Origin: Deltaproteobacteria bacterium
GTDB lineage: Bacteria > Myxococcota > Polyangia > Polyangiales > B10-G4
DNA length: 5,373 nucleotides
NCBI GenBank assembly: GCA_019312705.1
Contig: JAFDCW010000374.1
Span: 1 to 5,373 of the forward strand
Direction of reading: 5' to 3'
Below are positions 1 to 4,657 of this stretch, piece by piece. Both the position numbers and the translations under genes were made by a program. The notes under the pieces are model-generated. The model saw only the letters and a list, made by a program, of their open reading frames with translations. It ran no database searches and had not been told where the DNA came from. Numbering within the stretch: position 1 is the first letter of the stretch; each line of letters starts with the position of its first letter.

Positions 1-49
1 CGACCGCTTCGCCGAGGTAGATCGCCTTGTCGAATCGAAGCTCTCGCAT
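1..49 (-). CDS. 5' end of a possible second HxsD-like gene (partial)
   Basis: Only the first 16 codons are present; the rest lies beyond the left edge. They read MRELRFDKAIYLGEAV. The ATG shares its A with the TGA of the preceding HxsD-like gene (TGATG), an arrangement typical of translationally coupled operon genes, so this is very likely a real start. The pattern F-D-x-x-I-Y-x-x-x-A-V resembles the beginning of HxsD-type proteins and the D-G-S-V-Y-P-L-E-A-I stretch of the gene just upstream, so a second, diverged HxsD-like protein is my best guess. Sixteen residues are too few to fix a family, and it could be another component of the cassette. Confidence 0.6.
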   Translation of the reverse strand, partial: MRELRFDKAIYLGEAV

Positions 50-510
50 CACGCGCCCCCTTCGGGAGTCTTCTTGTACTTGTCTTCCCAGCTTTGGGCG
101 ATGCCGAGGGGGTCGTCGAAGGGCTCCTCGGAAAAGTCGAAGTCCTCGAGCTCGTCTAGGCTCGGCGGGCCCATCGCCCCGGCGATCGCCTGCATGGTGA
201 CCGCCTCGATGGTCGCCCGGTTGTCTTTGGTGATTTGGTGGCGCCAGGCGTTGCACAGGAGCTCGTTGGCGAGTTCGCCGGCAAGGGCCCCGAGGCCGTC
301 CTCGTCGAAGGGCCCACTCTTGGCCCGGAGGACGACCCGATACTCGCCCTCGGTCGGGCGGTCCACGAAGACGAAGGCCCGCTCGATGAAGACGAAGCTC
401 GCGCCGTAAATGGCCTCGAGGGGATACACGGAGCCGTCGAGGGTGACCGTGACGCTGCCGTCTACGAGGTCAGCCTGAGCGAGCTCTTCGGGGATTCCGG
501 GAAGCTTCAT
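49..510 (-). CDS. HxsD-like protein of a His-Xaa-Ser type system
   Basis: This 153-residue protein resembles HxsD, the small companion protein of His-Xaa-Ser repeat systems; HxsD's biochemical role is not established, and a scaffold or peptide-binding role is only a guess. Visible hallmarks are the N-terminal strand-helix segment VYPLEAIYGASFVFIERAF (28-46), a V-V-L-R-A-K strand near 59-64, and the helix ELANELLCNAWRHQI (79-93), matching the family's N-x-L-L-x-x-x-x-R type signature, followed by another helix to about residue 115. Residues 118-153 form an acidic tail (ELEDFDFSEEPFDD) that looks like an addition to the core. The ATG has an AGGA Shine-Dalgarno-like site five bases upstream. It starts 45 bases after the repeat-peptide gene and ends overlapping the next start, so it is in the same operon. 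Family assignment is by motif recall, not a profile search. Confidence 0.82.
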   Translation of the reverse strand: MKLPGIPEELAQADLVDGSVTVTLDGSVYPLEAIYGASFVFIERAFVFVDRPTEGEYRVVLRAKSGPFDEDGLGALAGELANELLCNAWRHQITKDNRATIEAVTMQAIAGAMGPPSLDELEDFDFSEEPFDDPLGIAQSWEDKYKKTPEGGA

Positions 511-555
511 AGCGATCCTGTCTCGGTACGTGGCCCGCGCCGAAAGAGCAACCGA

Positions 556-888
556 CTACCAGCTGCCGTGGGACCCGTGGGAGCCATGGGAGCCGTGGGA
601 ACCGTGGGAACCGTGCGAACCGTGCGAGCCGTGGGAGCCGTGGGAGCCGTGGGAGCCGTGGGAGCCGTGGGAGCAATGCTGGCCGCCGCGCTGGCCGCCT
701 TCCCCGGCAAAGCCGCCGTCGTCGGCGTTGTCCTTGGCGCGGTCGGAGATCTCGCGTTGCTCGCCGACGAGCCGATCCGCCGGCCCCGCTTTGAACGAAG
801 GCAACTCTTCGTCGTCGCTCTGGCGGTCCGAGTCGTGATCGTCGTGATCGTCGTGATCGTCCTGATCGTGCTGATCGTCTTGGCCCAT
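556..888 (-). CDS. HGS-repeat peptide, putative HxsA-like precursor substrate
   Basis: This 110-residue protein has two parts. Residues 1-70 are acidic and could act as a leader: they begin with an Asp/His tract having His at 12, 15 and 18, then a helix-prone stretch (about 28-53) and a Gly-rich linker. Residues 71-109 are thirteen tripeptides, one HCS followed by twelve perfect HGS, and the chain ends in Trp110. There is no signal peptide or membrane segment. Tandem His-Xaa-Ser tripeptides are the defining mark of HxsA, the putative modified product of Hxs systems, and the adjoining HxsD-like, radical SAM and methyltransferase genes fit a peptide-modification cassette. The start lies 7 bases after the methyltransferase stop and has no clear Shine-Dalgarno site, so coupling is likely. 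Variation between repeat units is almost entirely synonymous in this frame, which singles it out from the other open frames here. A metal-binding His-rich protein that is not modified is the main alternative. Confidence 0.83.
   Translation of the reverse strand: MGQDDQHDQDDHDDHDDHDSDRQSDDEELPSFKAGPADRLVGEQREISDRAKDNADDGGFAGEGGQRGGQHCSHGSHGSHGSHGSHGSHGSHGSHGSHGSHGSHGSHGSW
562..678 (-). repeat. 9-bp tandem repeat encoding (His-Xaa-Ser)13
   Basis: Thirteen contiguous 9-bp units lie in register with the precursor gene. On the coding strand the consensus is CACGGCTCC (His-Gly-Ser). The first translated unit (678-670) is CATTGCTCC (His-Cys-Ser); the other twelve all encode HGS. Four units (634-669) are identical in DNA, suggesting recent expansion. 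The others differ by CAC/CAT, GGC/GGT/GGG and TCC/TCG/AGC, all silent. Confidence 0.95.
832..873 (-). repeat. Short repeat encoding the N-terminal Asp/His tract
   Basis: A run built on the 9-bp unit GACGATCAC (Asp-Asp-His on the coding strand) encodes about residues 6-19 of the HGS-repeat peptide, QHDQDDHDDHDDHD. It is shorter and less regular than the C-terminal array but has the same three-residue His spacing. Confidence 0.8.
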
Positions 889-895
889 GGCGAGG

Positions 896-1618
896 TCAGT
901 CTACCCCGGCGGCCGGGGGACTGTCACGGGTGCCGCTGGGCAGGCGATAGCGCAGCAACCACTGGTTGCTCGTCGCCGGCCCGACGTCGCGCCGTTCGAT
1001 GAGGGCTAGGGCGCCGCGAGAGGCGACTCGGTGGGCGTCGGCCGCGCTGTCGTTGCGGTAGTGCTCGAAGCCGCTCGCCGACGCCTCGGCCCGCCGCGTG
1101 AGGCGGGGGCCGCGGGCGAGGCCGAAGGCCACGTTGTCCACGATGGTCAGGGTGCCGCCCGGGACGAGGCAGCGCGTGATTTGCTCGATGGCCCGGGCCG
1201 GATCCGCAAAGTGGTTCCAGCTTCTGAGAACCAGCACGTGGTCGAAGCGCCCCGCGTGTCCCTCGTTCAACCCCTCAGCGCGCCCCTCCTCGATGGTCGC
1301 CCAGGGCCAACGCTCCCGAAGATCACGCACGCGGTCTCGGTCCGGCTCGACGCCGAGGTAGGTGATCGTGTTCGCCGCCGCGAGGGGTTCGAGGACCTCC
1401 TCGTAGGGACCATCACCGCAACCCACATCGAGCACTGCCCCGGTCAACTCGCCGAGGATCTCTCGGACCCGCGTATCGTCCCGGCTGAAGACGTCTTCCA
1501 TGAGCGGCGTGAACATGCCGGTGCACGCCTCGCGAACCGGGCACGGCTCGCAGCGGGGACTGCGAACGAGGTGAACCAAATCGCGGGCGAAGTCATCGGG
1601 GGCGGCCTTGCGTGACAC
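896..1618 (-). CDS. Class I SAM-dependent methyltransferase with N-terminal Cys motif
   Basis: The 240-residue protein as called from GTG is a Rossmann-fold methyltransferase. Motif I is VLDVGCGDGPY (62-72), the acidic residue ending strand 2 is in YLGVEPD (87-93), and FDHVLVLRSWNHF (125-137) with LVPGGTL (151-157) are the later motifs. Before this domain is C23-x2-C26-x5-C32-x-G, a likely Fe-S or Zn site. The substrate is not shown by the sequence; as the next gene is the HGS-repeat peptide, that peptide is the obvious candidate. The GTG has only a weak, distant GGCAGG upstream. The same frame is open 15 codons further (to 1663, EILGLKHDLGQVYVD) up to the TAG that ends the radical SAM gene, and that stretch reads like normal protein. 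The true N-terminus may therefore be upstream, or the domain may be part of a radical SAM-methyltransferase fusion. The stop is followed after 7 bases by the precursor start. Confidence 0.88.
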   Translation of the reverse strand: MSRKAAPDDFARDLVHLVRSPRCEPCPVREACTGMFTPLMEDVFSRDDTRVREILGELTGAVLDVGCGDGPYEEVLEPLAAANTITYLGVEPDRDRVRDLRERWPWATIEEGRAEGLNEGHAGRFDHVLVLRSWNHFADPARAIEQITRCLVPGGTLTIVDNVAFGLARGPRLTRRAEASASGFEHYRNDSAADAHRVASRGALALIERRDVGPATSNQWLLRYRLPSGTRDSPPAAGVD

Positions 1619-1666
1619 GTCGACGTAGACCTGCCCGAGGTCGTGTTTGAGGCCCAGGATCTCCTA
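1616..1666 (-). other. In-frame TAG junction between radical SAM and methyltransferase
   Basis: The radical SAM frame ends in TAG at 1666-1664. The fifteen codons from 1663 to 1619 are open and in the same frame as the methyltransferase, whose first conventional start is the GTG at 1618-1616. The bases at the stop read GACTAGGAGATCCTG on the coding strand, so TAGGAG doubles as a Shine-Dalgarno-like site, but no ATG, GTG or TTG follows at suitable spacing; only CTG or ATC would be available. The choices are a point mutation or sequence error in one fused gene, amber read-through, or restart at an unusual codon. Confidence 0.75.
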
Positions 1667-2740
1667 GTCGGCGAAGTCCCGGGTCCGGGCGACGTAGCGG
1701 CCGATGCGTCCTTCGTGCTCGACGAAGAGATGGCGCCCGCGGTCCCACGGCGTGATCCCATCGGTATAGAGGGGACAGACGCCGTCCGCGAGCTGGGGCA
1801 CCTTCGCCTCGAAGACATAGTTGAAAGAGTTGCTGCGCGGACGGTCGAAAACCGGCGCCAGTTCGGACGCCCCGAACACTTCGACATACCCCCGGTAGAG
1901 CCCCGGGCACGGGCCGCTCAGGGAACACCCGCGGCATTTTTCTTCGGGCTGAACCTTATTACGATCGTCGACGGGGTAGAAATCGGCCTCACCGATCTCG
2001 GTCATCGACGCAAAGCGATGGGTCTTGAGGTCGCCGTAGCGGTCCGGGTGACCTGCCATGAGGCAGAGGGGGATGGCGCCGTGGCCAAAGCGGGGCCCGG
2101 TCGCGCCGCTGTCCCGAACTCGCGCGTCGCCGTACTCGATGGCCTCTCGAATGCGCCCGGCCGCCGCGGTGATGCGCGGCATCAAGTGTTCGAAGAGCGC
2201 ATCGCCTCCGCCCTTCGGCTCGACCATCGAGAAGTTCAGGCTCAGGTCTTCGTAGGGCAATACGGCGTCGACGAGGCCCCGGAGGTGCTCGACGTTGTGC
2301 CGGGTCACGACGCAGTTGGCGGTGAGGTCGAGGCCCCGACCGGAGAGGACCCGGAGGGCGCCGTAGGTTTCTTCAAAGGCCTCGCTGCGCACCATGAGGT
2401 CGTGCACCTTCGCGGTGCCGCCGTGCAGCGAGAGATAGACGTAGCGCAGGCGTCGCTCGAGGAGGGCGTCGGTGAGCTCCGGATAGCTGAGCATGCGGCC
2501 GTTGGTGACGAGGCCAAAATCCATGTCGAGGGAGACGACGTGGTCGGCCCAAGCGAGCAACTCGGGGCGTATCGTCGGCTCACCGCCCGAGAGCACCACC
2601 ATCGAGTGGCCCAGGGCCTTGGCGCGATCGATCTTCTGGTGGATCTCCCGGGCCTCGCCATCGATGTGGCGCACGTCGAGGGTGTGGCAGAACGAACAGT
2701 GGTCGTTGCAGCCATAGCCGACCTTGATCAGGGCCTTCAT
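1664..2740 (-). CDS. Radical SAM protein with SPASM-like C-terminal cluster
   Basis: A 358-residue radical SAM enzyme, probable maturase of the HGS-repeat peptide. C11-x3-C15-x2-C18 (CNDHCSFC) binds the 4Fe-4S cluster that cleaves S-adenosylmethionine; GGEPT (52-56) is the SAM-binding motif. C226, the set C269-x2-C272-x5-C278-x-G (CRGCSLSGPCPG) and C322 suggest an auxiliary cluster in a SPASM/twitch-like region, as in many peptide-modifying radical SAM proteins. The N-terminus is very short (10 residues before the first Cys), with no obvious peptide-recognition (RRE) domain. ATG at 2740 is the only sensible start, yet it lacks a Shine-Dalgarno site: the preceding coding-strand bases are CTCCCCTCCG. 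It follows the thioesterase gene by 35 bases. The tail before the TAG (about 325-358) seems to run on into the methyltransferase frame. I cannot tell whether it is an HxsB or HxsC relative; it may be a separate branch. Confidence 0.92.
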   Translation of the reverse strand: MKALIKVGYGCNDHCSFCHTLDVRHIDGEAREIHQKIDRAKALGHSMVVLSGGEPTIRPELLAWADHVVSLDMDFGLVTNGRMLSYPELTDALLERRLRYVYLSLHGGTAKVHDLMVRSEAFEETYGALRVLSGRGLDLTANCVVTRHNVEHLRGLVDAVLPYEDLSLNFSMVEPKGGGDALFEHLMPRITAAAGRIREAIEYGDARVRDSGATGPRFGHGAIPLCLMAGHPDRYGDLKTHRFASMTEIGEADFYPVDDRNKVQPEEKCRGCSLSGPCPGLYRGYVEVFGASELAPVFDRPRSNSFNYVFEAKVPQLADGVCPLYTDGITPWDRGRHLFVEHEGRIGRYVARTRDFAD

Positions 2741-2775
2741 CGGAGGGGAGTCAATCGTAGCACCCGGGCGACGCG

Positions 2776-3192
2776 CTACTCGGCCACTAGATGCTGCTCG
2801 AACATCGCGCGGTACTTGTCGGGGATGGGCCGCGAAGCAAAGTTGTCCATGAAGACGCAGACGCAGGTCACTTTCCCGGTCAGGACCAGGCGGTCTTCCT
2901 TGCGATTGATCCCGCGAAAGAGAAAGGTCACCGACTTCGAGCCCACGCGCTCGACGGTGAGCTCGATGGAGAGCACGTCTCCAAAGCGGGCGGGGCTGGC
3001 GAAGTCGGCCTCGGCGTGCACCGAGGGCCAGCCGCAGTTGTCCACGTCGAGGACGTCTTTGTAGGGAACCCCGTGGTCCTTGAAGAAGTCTTCGAAGGCC
3101 CGGTGAAAGAAGTCGAAGAACCGCGGGTAGTAAACGATGCCCGCGTGGTCTTCGTCACCGAAGCGCACGTCGATGTCACTCGAATAGGTCAT
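2776..3192 (-). CDS. Acyl-CoA thioesterase, 4-hydroxybenzoyl-CoA (hotdog) family
   Basis: A 138-residue single hotdog-fold thioesterase that would hydrolyse an acyl- or aroyl-CoA in the cytoplasm. The signature VRFGDEDHAGIVYYPRFFDFF (9-29) contains Asp15, aligned by recall with the catalytic Asp17 of Pseudomonas 4-hydroxybenzoyl-CoA thioesterase (GDCDPAGIV). Later hotdog features are the ARFGDVLSIELTVERVG strands (about 69-85) and the C-terminal IPDKYRAMFEQ. The length is normal for the family and the protein is complete. The ATG has no good Shine-Dalgarno site, but starting later would remove the first strand. It is divergent from the zinc-ribbon protein gene across 76 bases and may head the transcript that continues into the radical SAM gene. 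The substrate cannot be read from the sequence; a general housekeeping role (YbgC-like) is as likely as a link with the peptide cassette. Confidence 0.93.
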   Translation of the reverse strand: MTYSSDIDVRFGDEDHAGIVYYPRFFDFFHRAFEDFFKDHGVPYKDVLDVDNCGWPSVHAEADFASPARFGDVLSIELTVERVGSKSVTFLFRGINRKEDRLVLTGKVTCVCVFMDNFASRPIPDKYRAMFEQHLVAE

Positions 3193-3229
3193 GGCGGCCG
3201 AAGGCTAACGCGGCGGGGCGTAGGTGGGC

Positions 3230-3235
3230 TATGAT
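3230..3235 (+). promoter_or_regulatory. Possible -10 element for the zinc-ribbon lipoprotein gene
   Basis: TATGAT matches the sigma-70-type -10 consensus at 5 of 6 bases and would start transcription about 27 bases before the ATG at 3269. No recognisable -35 box is found 16-18 bases upstream, so support is weak. Confidence 0.3.
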
Positions 3236-3256
3236 GGTGAACCGCCCAGCTGACCT

Positions 3257-3261
3257 AGGAG
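3257..3261 (+). promoter_or_regulatory. Ribosome binding site deciding the long start at 3269
   Basis: AGGAG, seven bases before the ATG at 3269. It is the better-placed site and favours the zinc-ribbon form over the internal Met46 start, which has no comparable site. Confidence 0.75.
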
Positions 3262-3268
3262 AACCTCC

Positions 3269-3682
3269 ATGAGCCCGCGCCTTCTTCCGTGCCCCGACTG
3301 TGCCCGCCACGTGCGCGCCAACGACCCTGCGTGCCCCTTCTGCGGCGCGCCGACCTCGTTTGCCCCGGGCGCCGGCGCCCCGCTCCCCACGCCCCCGTCG
3401 AGCATGAGCCGCACCGCCCGCCTGGCCGCCGGCGCCGTCGTCGCCGGCATGGTCGCGATCACCGGCTGCGGGGACGACGGCACGCCCCCGGAAGACTCGG
3501 GCACCGCCGACTCGGGCCCGAGCGATTCCGCGGTCGGCGACGCCGGCACCGACACGGGCGCACCGGACTCCGCCATCGCTCCGCCCTACGGCGCCCCGCC
3601 GGAAGACTCGGGCGTGGATTCGGGGACCTCGGACGTGGGAATCGCCCCCCCCTACGGCGCCCCGGCGGAAGACGCGGGCTGA
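3269..3682 (+). CDS. Zinc-ribbon protein with lipoprotein-type signal and APPYGAP repeats
   Basis: A 137-residue protein with three parts. Residues 8-25 form a small zinc ribbon, C8-x2-C11 and C22-x2-C25 (CPDC, CPFC). After a Pro/Ala linker, Met46 to Cys67 looks exactly like a lipoprotein signal: SRTAR, the hydrophobic LAAGAVVAGMVAI, and lipobox ITGC67. The rest is a low-complexity Asp/Ser/Gly/Thr tail with two copies of IAPPYGAP(P/A)ED(S/A)G (103-115 and 125-137); the second ends the protein. AGGAG seven bases before the ATG at 3269 supports the long form with the zinc ribbon; an internal ATG at 3404 would give a plain lipoprotein. Either the ribbon stays in the cytoplasm on a membrane anchor, or the signal is processed with an unusually long N-region. 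Such tails are, as I recall, common in myxobacterial secreted proteins. Function unknown. Confidence 0.85.
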   Translation: MSPRLLPCPDCARHVRANDPACPFCGAPTSFAPGAGAPLPTPPSSMSRTARLAAGAVVAGMVAITGCGDDGTPPEDSGTADSGPSDSAVGDAGTDTGAPDSAIAPPYGAPPEDSGVDSGTSDVGIAPPYGAPAEDAG

Positions 3683-3695
3683 TGGTGCTTGGGCC

Positions 3696-3727
3696 CAGGA
3701 CCCTGACTCAGGACCCTGACCCAGGAC
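3696..3727. repeat. 13-bp tandem repeat in convergent intergenic region
   Basis: CAGGACCCTGAC occurs at 3696-3707 and 3709-3720, followed by a partial copy CAGGAC at 3722-3727, a 13-base period. Each unit carries the small inverted repeat CAGG-ac-CCTG. The 192-base stretch 3683-3874 between the converging genes otherwise shows only short GC-rich inverted repeats (for example TCGCC-tc-GGCGA at 3801-3812) and no T-tract, so I call no terminator. I see no gene in it. Confidence 0.7.
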
Positions 3728-3874
3728 GGCTGCTCCCACTACGTCTCGAGGGCCCGAGCTAGAAGCTGCTCGTCGACCTCGCCGTCGAACGCCTGAGTTA
3801 TCGCCTCGGCGAGAGGGCTAGAGGCCTACCCCAGGGCGACGGCCAAGGCTACTCCGAGGCAAAGGCGGCGGACG

Positions 3875-4480
3875 TCAGTAAACCGTGTAGCCGAAGGAGC
3901 CTTCGACCAGCTGGGTCTCTCCGCCGTTCTGGTATTCCGCCTGGAAGTGCAAGACGCGGTCGTTGGCGGTCGGGCCCGCTTCGACCTCGACCGTTACCCG
4001 GTCCGCTGGGCCGTCGTAGGTGTAGTTGCCGTGGGTCGGGCCCGAACAGCCGATCGAGGAGATAAAGACACCGCTGTCCGCGGAGCCCTCGGCCCAGCCG
4101 TAGTCGTCGAATTCGAACTCCAGGACAGCGCCGGGGACGAGGTCGCGGTGCTTCAAACCGCCGGTGACCTCGAGGCGGGTCATGACCCAGTAGTCGTCCC
4201 CGCCGTGCAGTTCGACGGTCGAGGAGTCGCCCCAGTCCTGCTCAGTGGCCTGGTACGCCGGAGCGGTGAAGCCCCGATAGTCACCGAGGTCGCCGGCCAT
4301 ATAGCCCGCTTCGAGGTCCACCGTGGCGCCGGTGTCGTAGGCAGGGTCGTACGCCGGAGAGATGTACCGGTCTTCCTCGTAGTAGCCGTAGTCCTCGTCC
4401 CAGTCGTCCCAGTCGAACATGCACCCGGAGGTGCTGGTGGCGAGAACGGCAACGAGTGACAGCCAGAAAATCTTGTTCAT
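3875..4480 (-). CDS. Acidic lipoprotein of unknown function
   Basis: A 201-residue probable lipoprotein. Residues 1-19 form a signal peptide (MNK, hydrophobic FWLSLVAVLA, then TSTSG) before Cys20; the lipobox TSGC lacks the usual Leu at -3 but is otherwise acceptable. The mature start is striking: FDWDDWDEDYGYYEEDRY (22-39), dense in Asp/Glu and Trp/Tyr, then a Tyr/Asp-rich linker with three AY pairs. Residues from about 86 to the end look beta-rich (VELHGG, MTRLEVTGG, AVLEFEF, RVTVEVEAG, VLHFQAEY, GSFGYTVY), consistent with one small beta-sandwich domain; Cys145 is the only other cysteine. A GGGAGAGGA purine run about 10 bases before the ATG serves as ribosome site. It stands alone, converging on the zinc-ribbon gene and diverging from the dehydratase-like gene. 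I do not recognise the family. Confidence 0.85.
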   Translation of the reverse strand: MNKIFWLSLVAVLATSTSGCMFDWDDWDEDYGYYEEDRYISPAYDPAYDTGATVDLEAGYMAGDLGDYRGFTAPAYQATEQDWGDSSTVELHGGDDYWVMTRLEVTGGLKHRDLVPGAVLEFEFDDYGWAEGSADSGVFISSIGCSGPTHGNYTYDGPADRVTVEVEAGPTANDRVLHFQAEYQNGGETQLVEGSFGYTVY

Positions 4481-4544
4481 CGGTGTGGGTTCCTCTCCCT
4501 CAGAGTCGCCGTCCCTAAAGCAACCGACGTGCCATCAATTCGTG

Positions 4545-4560
4545 AGCAATCTTGGCGCCT
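4545..4560 (-). promoter_or_regulatory. Possible sigma-54-type promoter for the acidic lipoprotein
   Basis: On the minus strand the bases AGGCGCCAAGATTGCT align with the sigma-54 consensus TGGCACRNNNNTTGCW: GG and GC have the exact -24/-12 spacing and TTGCT is fully matched, with mismatches at the first T, the A and the R. Transcription would begin roughly 54 bases before the ATG at 4480. One motif match in GC-rich DNA is modest evidence. Confidence 0.3.
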
Positions 4561-4657
4561 AGAGTGACGCAGACCGTGCCAGGCCCGCACATGTGAGAAC
4601 CCCACTTCACAGATCGCCCTGGGCCGACGACGACGATTGCGCCCCTCGGGGCCCGAT

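Noticed and set aside
562..678. CRISPR-like array
   Set aside because: The 9-bp units are contiguous, have no spacers and stay in coding register; this is a protein repeat.
470..710. Minus-strand frames giving Arg-Leu-Pro and Thr-Ala-Pro repeats
   Set aside because: These are the other two frames of the same tandem repeat. Their unit changes are not silent, and they overlap the well-supported HGS gene.
530..838. Plus-strand open frame with Trp-Glu-Pro repeats
   Set aside because: A 9-bp repeat without stops is open in many frames; this frame lacks contextual support and has no ribosome site or family motif.
235..1002. Long plus-strand open frame with Gly-Ala-Val repeats and a hydrophobic Val/Ile run
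   Set aside because: It lies antisense to the HxsD-like, HGS-peptide and methyltransferase genes. Its repeats are the complement of the HGS array, unit variation is nonsynonymous in this frame, and its hydrophobic run is the complement of the Asp/His codons.
1643..3064. 473-residue plus-strand open frame
   Set aside because: It is antisense to the radical SAM and thioesterase genes, both of which have clear catalytic motifs; it shows no motif of its own and is a high-GC shadow frame.
3801..3825. Intrinsic terminator between the convergent genes
   Set aside because: Stems such as TCGCC-tc-GGCGA and GCCTC/GAGGC are only five base pairs long and no T-tract follows on either strand.
4571..4586. 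A second sigma-54-like match (TGGCACGGTCTGC on the minus strand)
   Set aside because: TGGCAC is perfect but the downstream TGC is two bases too close for -24/-12 spacing.
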